Below are positions 1 to 6,054 of a DNA stretch of 6,054 nt, piece after piece (the stretch's first letter is position 1; every line of letters starts with the position of its first letter). The position numbers were made by a program, and so were the translations under genes. Below the pieces are notes generated by a model. That model searched no databases, was not told the origin of the DNA, and saw only the letters and a program-made list of their open reading frames with translations. The DNA is from Woeseia sp. (lineage in GTDB: Bacteria > Pseudomonadota > Gammaproteobacteria > Steroidobacterales > Woeseiaceae): positions 1-6,054 of the forward strand of contig QIHS01000509.1 of assembly GCA_003229095.1 (NCBI GenBank), written 5' to 3'.

Positions 1-102
1 CATGTGGGGCCTTCCGTGCTGGGGAAAGGTCTAGTTCACACCATTAGCGCGCTATCCGCATCGGCAGAATCTGGGCAATGTGCAGAGATTGAGGAAGGAT
101 GA
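1..102. other. Non-coding or unassigned left edge
   Basis: No gene can be supported here. Plus-strand frame 1 is open from base 1 and closes with TGA at 100-102 (33 codons), so it could be the 3' tail of a gene converging on hemY. However, an open stretch this short is expected by chance and the translation matches no family I recognise. A perfect 10-bp palindrome, TAGCGCGCTA, lies at 45-54. I see no tRNA, no intrinsic terminator with a T-tract and no clear promoter. Confidence 0.4.
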
Positions 103-120
103 TGGATGTCCTCATTCATT
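103..120. repeat. 18-bp direct repeat, copy 1
   Basis: TGGATGTCCTCATTCATT occurs here and again, base for base, at 152-169 (49-bp period, 31-bp spacer). GAGGAA stands upstream at 91-96, and TGAGGA (90-95) can pair with TCCTCA (109-114) to give a 6-bp stem with a 13-nt loop. The GAGGA...TCCTC architecture is shared with copy 2, so the real repeat unit is probably longer than 18 bp and hairpin-forming. It may be a REP-like element or the recognition end of a small mobile element. This is inferred, as no transposase is visible in the window. Confidence 0.85.
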
Positions 121-151
121 CTTTCTTATTCATTTTCAATGGGAGGAATAG

Positions 152-169
152 TGGATGTCCTCATTCATT
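152..169. repeat. 18-bp direct repeat, copy 2, abutting hemY stop
   Basis: This is an exact second copy of TGGATGTCCTCATTCATT. GAGGA at 143-147 can pair with TCCTC at 158-162 (5-bp stem, 10-nt loop). The repeat ends one base before the hemY stop codon (TAA on the minus strand, 172-170). The 3' part ATTCATTTT (163-171) also occurs at 128-136 in the spacer, so there is a partial third unit. A homopolymeric T run is missing on either strand, so an intrinsic terminator is not supported. Confidence 0.85.
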
Positions 170-1372
170 TTAGGTGGGGTCGGGGTCCAGGTGTGGAATT
201 GCTGGTAGTGGTGGGTGGGCAACTAGACTCAGGCCGGCTTTGTAGGCTTCGGCGGCGGCTTCGCCTTCGCCAAGTTGATTCAGTAGCTGGCCGTATTCCT
301 GGAAGGCATCTGGGGTCGGGCGGATAGCAATGACCGTTTCCAGGTAGCTGCGCGCTTTGCCCCATAATTCGTTTCGCAGGCATAAGCGAGCAGCGGTCAG
401 CAGCAAATCAGCGTCTTCGCCATGATTGGTCAGCCACCCTTCGGCTTTCTTGAGTTGCCGTCCGGCATCGCTACCGTTGACTACGCCGTACAGGCGAACT
501 AGCGCTGCCAGCCATTCGCGTTTCAGCGTAGCAGCGATTTCTTTTTCGGCTTTGTCATGCATGTTGGCGCGCATGAGGTTTGTATAGTAGCCCTCAAGTA
601 ACTCGACGTTGCGTTTGTTCTCCCGTGCAACTCCTTTCCAGACTTCGATGACAGCCGGCCCGTCATTTGCGGAATTGAGTTGCTCCCGATGGACTTTGTT
701 GGTCCACAGGTTGAGCGTTTTAGCATCAAGCCGGCCGTGCTTTTTCAATTTAGGCAGCAGTGTCGAGAGGTGACGCCAGTCTTCGAGGCGATAATAGAGG
801 CGGCCCAGCAACATCAAAGCGTGGCTGTGGTTCGGCGAGTTCTCTTCTATTTTTCTGAGTGTCGCCAGCGCCTGTTCATACTGTTCCTGATCGAGTTGCA
901 ATTCCGCCTGTGTGAGCAACACAGCGTTTGCCGCGCCCGGCAAATTTTCATAAGCCTGCTTAAGCCATGTGTCGCGTCTTTCGTTTTGACCGAGCAGGTG
1001 CGCGGCGCGAGCTGCTTGCAGGTAATTCAAAAGAGGCGCTTCGCTTATACCCGCCGATCTGGCAAGTAGCCGCTCGCCTTTTGCGAAGTTACCCTCCGCG
1101 ACTTCGATCACACCGCGAGTAAGCCTGAGTCCTGCGCGACCGGCGCGGTAACGTCCGGCTGCCTCGCCGAGTTTTCGCGGCGCACGAAAGAGTTTAACGC
1201 TGAGCCATATCAGAACAAACAATGTGCCGACGATCAGCACCAGCCCGGGAACGCTCATTTCGACCAGGTAACCGCGAAAATTGATGACCACGTAACCCGG
1301 GTCCTGCAACAGAAACTTTGCGAGCAGCGCGAAGACCAGCATAGCGCTGACAATGAGCAGTCCGAATTTCAT
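170..1372 (-). CDS. hemY: HemY, membrane-anchored TPR protein of the haem operon
   Basis: This is a 400-residue protein, close to the roughly 400 residues of Escherichia coli HemY. Two hydrophobic segments at about 1-21 and 41-62 enclose the family-typical DPGYVVINFRGYLVEMS stretch (24-40) of the HemY N-terminal domain. The rest, from about 85 to 385, is helical and TPR-like, with hairpin pairs such as 150-175, 184-205 and 323-380. The topology is probably an inner-membrane anchor plus a soluble solenoid. The family travels with hemCDX, but its role in tetrapyrrole synthesis is not settled. It is not the Bacillus protoporphyrinogen oxidase that shares the name. The ATG start overlaps the hemX stop (ATGA, 1369-1372), with AGGA at 1379-1376, unusually close (3 nt). 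The C-terminal tail is proline-rich (PPLPAIPHLDPDPT) and its TAA abuts a direct repeat, so the tail may be lineage-specific. Confidence 0.93.
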   Translation of the reverse strand: MKFGLLIVSAMLVFALLAKFLLQDPGYVVINFRGYLVEMSVPGLVLIVGTLFVLIWLSVKLFRAPRKLGEAAGRYRAGRAGLRLTRGVIEVAEGNFAKGERLLARSAGISEAPLLNYLQAARAAHLLGQNERRDTWLKQAYENLPGAANAVLLTQAELQLDQEQYEQALATLRKIEENSPNHSHALMLLGRLYYRLEDWRHLSTLLPKLKKHGRLDAKTLNLWTNKVHREQLNSANDGPAVIEVWKGVARENKRNVELLEGYYTNLMRANMHDKAEKEIAATLKREWLAALVRLYGVVNGSDAGRQLKKAEGWLTNHGEDADLLLTAARLCLRNELWGKARSYLETVIAIRPTPDAFQEYGQLLNQLGEGEAAAEAYKAGLSLVAHPPLPAIPHLDPDPT

Positions 1373-2613
1373 TGATCCTGCTCGGAGACGCCGGTATCGA
1401 TACTGCCATCTGTACGGGTTTCAATTTCAGCAGCGCTGGCCAGCCGATTGAATTGCCGTAACAATCGCAGAGACAACGATATATCCGGCATCGCAACAGA
1501 ATGTGTGCTGCCACGAATTTCCGCAATGGAAGCTCTGGCACTCTGTACACCAGCGCTGTCAGGAACGTAGTACTCGGACAACCAGGCATCCGCGTCATCA
1601 AGGCTTTGACGGAAAATCGATTCCTCTCCACGCAGCAGCGCCAGCCTCGCCGCCTGCAGTTGCAAAGCCAGGTTTGCGCGTAAAAAGTAACGCGCCTCAG
1701 GCGCAATCAGCGGCTGCATTGCTTCGTCAGTGCGGCGGACAGTGACCACACCACTGACGGCGTTCTTAAAAGACGCGACCGCTCTATCAACGCCCGATAA
1801 CTCCGCATCAATTTGCGTCGTTTGTTGCTCGCGCTCCAATGTTTCCTGACGCAGCGGCAACGAGTCAACAATGCGTGCCAGGCTCGCGAGCGTGAGCGAG
1901 GTACCCACGGTGTCCGGTTTATCGATAATGTCAAGCGCACGAAGTTCGTCCGACAGTGCCTGTCGAATGTTGATCAAGCGCGGATCGGCAAGCTGCAAAA
2001 TACGTTCATCGGCATGCGCCAGCGCAACACGTGCAAGCTCGGGGTTGTTGGCAAGCTGCAGCTGCGCGTTCGCGATCTGCATGTAATATTCTGCTTCGGC
2101 GAGTAGCCACGCATCACGCGCGCCGGTCGAGATTCCTTGTATCGACACCATTGAGGTTTCGACAGCGGCCACTCGACCAGGCAGTGCTTCGAGCTGTCGC
2201 AGTCGATCATCGAATTGCCGCCCAATTGAATTGATGCGCGCATCTCGTGCAGACGATTGCTCATTCAACGACGTAATACTCTGCTCGAGAGACGCAATCA
2301 CGTCTTGTGTTGCATCAAGGGTCGAGACAAATGCGAGAACTTCAGTGCTGTTGTCTTCCGCATCCCCGGCAGAGCTGCGGTCTGTCAGGAAATTTATTGC
2401 AACCGCCACAACTGCAAGCAGCGAAATCAAAAGAGCAGACCACGAGACGATGCCTGCAGATCTGCTTCGCCGGCTATCCGCCATCAGAGGCTCAACCACA
2501 AATTCTCCCGTCGCGTCGTCGGCGCTATCGTCCTCAAGTTGCGCGAAATGTGCGTCTTCAGACTTGCTATCAACGCCGCCGTCAGTCTTTGTCGTCTTCT
2601 TTTTCCTGCTCAT
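1369..2613 (-). CDS. hemX: HemX, single-pass membrane protein of the haem operon
   Basis: This 414-residue protein has HemX-family architecture (E. coli HemX is about 390 residues). It has a charged, low-complexity cytoplasmic N-terminus (1-53, basic at 3-9 then rich in Asp and Glu), one transmembrane helix at about 54-76, then a predicted coiled-coil region (about 95-155). The conserved helical domain follows, including DAWLLAEAEYYMQIANAQL (167-185). HemX is often annotated as uroporphyrinogen-III C-methyltransferase, but no SAM-dependent methyltransferase fold is visible, so that label should be avoided. Its function is unknown. I chose ATG 2613 over TTG 2616 because it gives a TGATG junction with hemD and has GGAA at 2624-2621 with 7-nt spacing. 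It overlaps hemY by 4 bp, and translational coupling is likely. The last 15 residues are acidic and polar, and probably disordered. Confidence 0.92.
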   Translation of the reverse strand: MSRKKKTTKTDGGVDSKSEDAHFAQLEDDSADDATGEFVVEPLMADSRRSRSAGIVSWSALLISLLAVVAVAINFLTDRSSAGDAEDNSTEVLAFVSTLDATQDVIASLEQSITSLNEQSSARDARINSIGRQFDDRLRQLEALPGRVAAVETSMVSIQGISTGARDAWLLAEAEYYMQIANAQLQLANNPELARVALAHADERILQLADPRLINIRQALSDELRALDIIDKPDTVGTSLTLASLARIVDSLPLRQETLEREQQTTQIDAELSGVDRAVASFKNAVSGVVTVRRTDEAMQPLIAPEARYFLRANLALQLQAARLALLRGEESIFRQSLDDADAWLSEYYVPDSAGVQSARASIAEIRGSTHSVAMPDISLSLRLLRQFNRLASAAEIETRTDGSIDTGVSEQDQ

Positions 2614-3389
2614 CAATTCGTTCCAGAATGTCGCGTTTCAATCAGCGCATTGACAATGTCGGTCACCTGCGGCCCGGCAGCCGCGATGGCTGGCAACCCA
2701 GGTAGCTGATCCAAGGCCGTTTGTATCACACGAGCGCCCGGTGCCACCAGTGGTGTACGTCGCAGCAAGTCCAGTGTGGGTGCTGGCAGCTGTTGCACCA
2801 GATTATCAAACGTTTCGCTGCTCATTGCCGTCACACAATCGACGCCGCCATTTCGCCACGTTGTTGTCAGCGCCGCTATTTCTTCCTGATCTGCAACACG
2901 CATTTCCCGCCGATAGACAGAGAGAAATGAGATGTTTGCGCCGCGTTCCCTGAGGCTATCACCGAGGAATTCGCGCCCGCGCTCACTGCGCACAATGGTC
3001 ACAGCCTTGCCCTGAACCCCGTCAAACGCTGAGTGTTCGAGCAAATGTTCGCTGTCAAAACCATCCTTCGAAACGATGTCAACGTGGACTCCCTGCGCCT
3101 CTATCGCGGCAGCGGTACTTGGGCCAACAGCGGCGATACTGGCTGAGCTGCTGCGCACGGCAGACAGCCCGTAGTCAACAGCATTCCGGCTGACAAAAAT
3201 GGCGATATCTGGCGGCGGCAAAGCGTCGAATTCTCTAGCAACGACGCTCGCTTCGCGACCCGTAATGCGGATAACCGGAAAGCAATAGGCCGTGCCACCC
3301 GCAGCTTCGATTGCATCCACAAGTTCACTCGCTTGTGCCACCGGGCGAGTAACCAGCACATGAAAACCCGCGAGCGGGCCGGCAGTCAC
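2613..3389 (-). CDS. hemD: Uroporphyrinogen-III synthase (HemD)
   Basis: HemD catalyses D-ring inversion and cyclisation of hydroxymethylbilane to uroporphyrinogen III in the cytoplasm. The protein is 258 residues, near the usual 245-260. Family features seen are the N-terminal VLVTRP (11-16), AAGGTAYCFPVI (29-40), FVSRNAV (65-71), AAVGPSTAAAIEAQG (86-100), the second-domain VYRRE (158-162, with the Tyr often conserved near the active cleft) and the C-terminal VAPGARVIQTA (215-225). Conservation is low across this family, so the position just after hemC is part of the evidence. The GTG start at 3389-3387 overlaps the hemC TGA as GTGA, with no strong Shine-Dalgarno, which suggests re-initiation by ribosomes finishing hemC. 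The stop overlaps the hemX ATG by one base. Confidence 0.95.
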   Translation of the reverse strand: MTAGPLAGFHVLVTRPVAQASELVDAIEAAGGTAYCFPVIRITGREASVVAREFDALPPPDIAIFVSRNAVDYGLSAVRSSSASIAAVGPSTAAAIEAQGVHVDIVSKDGFDSEHLLEHSAFDGVQGKAVTIVRSERGREFLGDSLRERGANISFLSVYRREMRVADQEEIAALTTTWRNGGVDCVTAMSSETFDNLVQQLPAPTLDLLRRTPLVAPGARVIQTALDQLPGLPAIAAAGPQVTDIVNALIETRHSGTN

Positions 3390-4303
3390 GTCGAATGCTC
3401 AACAAGCAGTTCTTTCGCGCCTAACTGCAGAAGCGCGTTTGCTACCTGGTTGCCAAGCAACTCTGCATCGACAACATCACCTGTTATGCGCTGACGAAGG
3501 ATTTTGCTGCCATCAGGACTCGCCACCAAAGCGTCAATGGTTAGTACCGTATCGTTGACTTCCGCATAGCTGGCCACCGGTGACTGGCAATTTGCATCAA
3601 GTGTGGCCGCAACGGCACGTTCGGCGGTCGTCGTGAACTTGCTAACAGGATCCTCGAGCAACAAAAGGACTTCGCGTAGTTCCTGACAACGTGCAAGACA
3701 CTCAATTCCGATGACGCCCTGGGCTGCCGCGGGCAGCATTCGGTCATGGCTGAACTCGCTGGTAATGTGTGCTTCCAGGCCAAGTCGTTCCAGGCCAGCA
3801 CTCGCCAGAACAATCGCGTCGTATTCACCGTCGGCGAGCTTCCTGAGCCGGGTGTTCACGTTGCCACGCAACGATTTAACGCCGATATCCGGGCGCCAGG
3901 CCTTCAACTGAGCCTGTCGCCGCAGGCTGGAGCTGCCAATCGTCGCTCCAGGCGGCAGATCAACGAAAGCGACACCCTCTCGCGATAAGAAGGCATCTGC
4001 CGGGTTCGCCCGCTCGAGCACGGCAGCAATGCAAAAGCCCTCCGGCATTCGTGCAGGCACATCTTTCATTGAATGAACCGCAATATCAGCATTGCCGGAT
4101 TGCATGGCTACCTCAAGTTCTTTGATAAAAAGACCCTTACCACCGATTTTCTGCAGGCTTTTGTCCAGAATTTCATCACCGCGGGTCGATAACGGCACCA
4201 GTTCAACGGATAAAACCTGAGCAAGGGCAGTGAGCCTGTCAGCAACATGTTGGGCCTGCCACAATGCCAGCTCGCTTTTCCGTGTGGCAATTCGAATTTT
4301 CAA
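3386..4303 (-). CDS. hemC: Hydroxymethylbilane synthase (porphobilinogen deaminase)
   Basis: HemC links four porphobilinogens on a covalently held dipyrromethane cofactor to give hydroxymethylbilane. The protein has 305 residues (E. coli about 313). Clear motifs are IRIATRKSELALWQA (3-17), GGKGLFIKELE (54-64), VHSMKDVP (76-83, with catalytic Asp81), the arginine-rich substrate-binding stretch SSSLRRQAQL (124-133) and SLRGNVNTRL (144-153). The cofactor cysteine is Cys239 in LDANCQSPVASYA, where most relatives have Gly-Gly before the Cys. The start is TTG at 4303-4301: an in-frame TAA stands only three codons upstream, the conserved N-terminus begins here, and AGAGAGGA at 4320-4313 is suitably placed. 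It lies 6 nt after algR and overlaps hemD by 4 bp. Together with algR it follows the order known from Pseudomonas. Confidence 0.98.
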   Translation of the reverse strand: MKIRIATRKSELALWQAQHVADRLTALAQVLSVELVPLSTRGDEILDKSLQKIGGKGLFIKELEVAMQSGNADIAVHSMKDVPARMPEGFCIAAVLERANPADAFLSREGVAFVDLPPGATIGSSSLRRQAQLKAWRPDIGVKSLRGNVNTRLRKLADGEYDAIVLASAGLERLGLEAHITSEFSHDRMLPAAAQGVIGIECLARCQELREVLLLLEDPVSKFTTTAERAVAATLDANCQSPVASYAEVNDTVLTIDALVASPDGSKILRQRITGDVVDAELLGNQVANALLQLGAKELLVEHST

Positions 4304-4309
4304 AAGCGA

Positions 4310-5050
4310 TTATCCTCTCTTCAGTCGACGCTTTACATCAGCGACATGGCGGCGGCTAACAAAAAGTTCATCCGCATCTACGCGGTCGCGAAGCATAACC
4401 TGAGTGCGGCCATCGTCGGTTTTTCTGAGCGCATCGACTGCGCGAAGTGAAACCAGGGTACCCCGGTTAATGCGCACAAACTGCTCATCGAATTCCAGCT
4501 CCAGCGCTTTCAGTGAATCATCGATGAGTTCGCGGCCGTCTTCGTACACAACGCAGACGTATTTTTGATCGGCTATAAAATAGGCAATCTCGTTGATAGA
4601 AATCAGCTTCAGCTCACCATGCGTGTGCGCACAAACATGTTTTCGCTGCCGACCGCCCCCAACTTGTTCACCAATTTCAACCAACACACTACTATTCAAC
4701 CGGGCAGCCTGTGCAAGCGCTGTTTCCAGACGCGCCCACCGGACCGGTTTCAAAACGTAACCGATCGCGTTCGCCTCAAAAGCCTCAATTGCATATTCGT
4801 CGTAAGCCGTGGTGAAGATAACGACGGGCGGCCGATCCAGTTTGTTCAAGTGACGTGCAGTTTCGATTCCGTCAATTCCTGGCATGCGAATATCGAGCAG
4901 TACGACATCCGGTTGAATATTTGCCGCAATCGCCAGCGCCTTCTGACCGTCTGCCGCTTCTCCCGCAACGACATGCTCTCCCGCATCTTCCAACAAACGA
5001 CGCAGCCGGTCACGGGCCGGAGCTTCGTCATCAACAATAAGAATTTTCAC
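4310..5050 (-). CDS. algR: LytTR-family response regulator, AlgR type
   Basis: This 246-residue transcriptional regulator is close to the 248 residues of Pseudomonas AlgR. The receiver domain (about 1-115) has the acidic pair Asp7-Asp8, phospho-acceptor Asp53 in LLDIRMPGIDG, Thr80 and Lys101 in LKPV. A linker follows, then a LytTR DNA-binding domain (about 138-243) with NEIAYFIADQKYVCVVYEDGR-type strands and the conserved FVRINRGTLVSLRAV (191-205). The start is set at GTG 5050-5048, which yields MKILIVDDEAPAR, the usual family N-terminus, and a GTGA overlap with the kinase stop. A TTG at 5068 would add MRRKKP and a 22-bp overlap. Its partner is the kinase just upstream. In Pseudomonas, AlgR controls pili, alginate and other surface genes; target genes here are unknown. 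The stop is 6 nt from hemC. Confidence 0.94.
   Translation of the reverse strand: MKILIVDDEAPARDRLRRLLEDAGEHVVAGEAADGQKALAIAANIQPDVVLLDIRMPGIDGIETARHLNKLDRPPVVIFTTAYDEYAIEAFEANAIGYVLKPVRWARLETALAQAARLNSSVLVEIGEQVGGGRQRKHVCAHTHGELKLISINEIAYFIADQKYVCVVYEDGRELIDDSLKALELEFDEQFVRINRGTLVSLRAVDALRKTDDGRTQVMLRDRVDADELFVSRRHVADVKRRLKRG
4313..4320 (-). promoter_or_regulatory. Ribosome binding site for hemC
   Basis: AGAGAGGA on the minus strand is the best Shine-Dalgarno match at any junction in the window, 9 nt before the TTG start of hemC. It lies within the last codons of algR. It supports TTG 4303 as the real hemC start and may compensate for the weak initiation codon. Confidence 0.75.
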
Positions 5051-6054
5051 GGGCTTTTTTCTTCGCAAGGGAAGACCAGGCGCACGCTGTAGGACGCTTC
5101 CGCTTCCTGTATATCGACCGTTGCATCGTCGCCATAGGCCAGCTCGAAGCGCTGTCGGATATTAGAAAGCGCCATTTTGTTGCCACTGGATTTTCCCAGT
5201 CTGTCTTTCGAAACCGGATTCTTGATGCTAATTTCCAGGTTATCACCGGTCCTGGTACCAAAAATTTGAACCTCTCCACCTTCGGGAAGTTGCTCGATGC
5301 CGTGGTAGATCGCATTTTCCAGCAGTGGCTGAATAGTAAGACTTGGAATCAGTGCACGCATTGGCAGTTCGCTGACATCCCAGCGAACACGCAATCGATC
5401 GCCGAGCCGCAGTTTTTCAATACGCTGGTAAATTGAAGCAACCTCGAGTTCGTCCTTCAGGGTCGTGCGGTTCTTTTGCGTACCGATATTGGCACGCAGC
5501 AGGTCCGACAGGTCCTCAATTGCTTCCTCGGCCTGTTTTGGATCTGTCCTGGTAAGCGACGCAATCGTGTTCATCGTGTTAAAAAGAAAATGCGGTCGAA
5601 TGAGTGCCTGCAGTGCGCTGATTCGGGCCTGCGCCTCCAGCCACTCACTCGCGACGTACAAATAGCGCATCGCCAGTGCGATTATAATAGAGCTGATTGC
5701 AAATGTACGCAGCAGGAATCGAAATTCGGAATCTCCTATGACGACGGATTCAGCGAATGTGACAGACAGCTGCCAGGTAATCTCGGCCAGCGTCAGGCAC
5801 ATCATTTCGAGCGCGATAAAACAAACAACGAAAGCCTGTGTATTGCCTTGCTTTTCGGCCCATGGGCGAATCAGGCAGAGTAGCACTGTGCCAAGCATCG
5901 CGAGCCACAGCACGAACAGTGACATTTTGGATAAATCGACAAGGAGCGTCCCCGGCACGTAAGACGCGAGTGTCAGGGCAATAGCAACCAGCTCCGCGAC
6001 GAGCAAGATGACAAGCACCGTACGACCGGCACAGAAGTCGGGAAGATATACCTG
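5047..6054 (-). CDS. algZ: AlgZ/FimS-type sensor histidine kinase, 5' end outside window
   Basis: This is a LytS/AlgZ-class membrane histidine kinase (His_kinase plus HATPase domains), the likely partner of the adjacent AlgR. The frame is open to the window edge, and the 12 codons before the internal GTG at 6018 read QVYLPDFCAGRT. They resemble the family N-terminal LPDFC motif, so the true start is beyond 6054. Counting the codon at 6054 as 1, 335 residues are visible against about 358 in Pseudomonas. Four hydrophobic segments lie near 13-33, 45-62, 74-95 and 114-133. The H-box is RPHFLFNTMNTIASL (153-167) with phospho-accepting His155 (codon 5592-5590), and the N-box is PLLENAIYHG (243-252) with Asn247. 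The G1 DxGxG motif is not recognisable (IKNPVSKD stands in its place), and the later SGNKMALSNIRQRF (290-303) is a family-typical G2-like segment. The TGA stop overlaps the algR GTG start. Confidence 0.92.
   Translation of the reverse strand, partial: QVYLPDFCAGRTVLVILLVAELVAIALTLASYVPGTLLVDLSKMSLFVLWLAMLGTVLLCLIRPWAEKQGNTQAFVVCFIALEMMCLTLAEITWQLSVTFAESVVIGDSEFRFLLRTFAISSIIIALAMRYLYVASEWLEAQARISALQALIRPHFLFNTMNTIASLTRTDPKQAEEAIEDLSDLLRANIGTQKNRTTLKDELEVASIYQRIEKLRLGDRLRVRWDVSELPMRALIPSLTIQPLLENAIYHGIEQLPEGGEVQIFGTRTGDNLEISIKNPVSKDRLGKSSGNKMALSNIRQRFELAYGDDATVDIQEAEASYSVRLVFPCEEKSP

Noticed and set aside
45..54. Perfect palindrome TAGCGCGCTA as an operator
   Set aside because: A single short palindrome, with no promoter or second copy nearby to support a binding site.
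1..102. Open plus-strand frame 1 ending at TGA 100-102, possibly the tail of a convergent gene with a faint Hpt-like HTI...LSAS pattern
   Set aside because: Only 33 codons, no start in the window, no convincing family match. A stretch this long without stops is common by chance.
143..162. GAGGA...TCCTC stem after hemY as an intrinsic terminator
   Set aside because: Only five base pairs and no T-tract follows on the transcribed strand.
173..219. G-rich plus-strand stretch with four G-runs (176-179, 182-185, 213-215, 217-219), possible G-quadruplex
   Set aside because: The central loop is about 27 nt, too long for a canonical quadruplex, and the G-runs are explained by proline codons of the HemY tail on the other strand.
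106..327. Plus-strand frame of 73 codons overlapping the repeats and the hemY 3' end
   Set aside because: It runs antisense to hemY coding sequence, has low-complexity arginine- and glycine-rich content and shows no recognisable domain.
1194..1706. Minus-strand frame of 170 codons across the hemX/hemY junction
   Set aside because: It is an out-of-frame shadow of hemX and hemY, whose own translations match their families.
4565..5092. Plus-strand frame of 175 codons opposite algR
   Set aside because: It is antisense to a well-supported response regulator, with no domain and no plausible RBS.

Overview
The window carries one compact minus-strand gene cluster from a gammaproteobacterium. Read from right to left it is an AlgZ/FimS-type sensor histidine kinase (5' end cut by the window edge), an AlgR-type LytTR response regulator, hemC, hemD, hemX and hemY. 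The algZ-algR-hemC-hemD order is known from Pseudomonas and relatives, and hemCDXY is the classic gammaproteobacterial uroporphyrinogen operon. Both together, with moderate GC and GTG/TTG starts, suggest a non-enteric gammaproteobacterium (a pseudomonad-, xanthomonad- or marine-type lineage). The sequence alone does not fix the genus.

Layout: positions 1-169 hold no supported gene, but they contain an 18-bp direct repeat in two copies (103-120 and 152-169), each able to form a small hairpin. hemY fills 170-1372, hemX 1369-2613, hemD 2613-3389, hemC 3386-4303, algR 4310-5050 and the kinase 5047-6054 and beyond. Four of the five junctions are stop/start overlaps: GTGA (kinase/algR), GTGA (hemC/hemD), TGATG (hemD/hemX) and ATGA (hemX/hemY). 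The fifth, algR/hemC, has a 6-nt gap. There is no room for a conventional intergenic promoter or terminator inside the cluster, so the six genes are probably one transcription and translation unit, apart from any promoter buried in coding sequence.

Function: the kinase and regulator form a two-component system of the AlgZ-AlgR type, which in Pseudomonas controls type IV pili, exopolysaccharide and other surface or virulence traits. HemC polymerises four porphobilinogen molecules to hydroxymethylbilane, and HemD closes the ring to uroporphyrinogen III, the branch point to haem, sirohaem and cobalamin. HemX and HemY are inner-membrane proteins of poorly defined role that travel with hemCD.

Three starts were revised from the longest open frames. 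The kinase continues past the right edge, because the internal GTG at 6018 is not its start. algR most likely starts at GTG 5050 rather than TTG 5068. hemX most likely starts at ATG 2613 rather than TTG 2616. No new type of system is evident. The least explained part is the repeat region after hemY.
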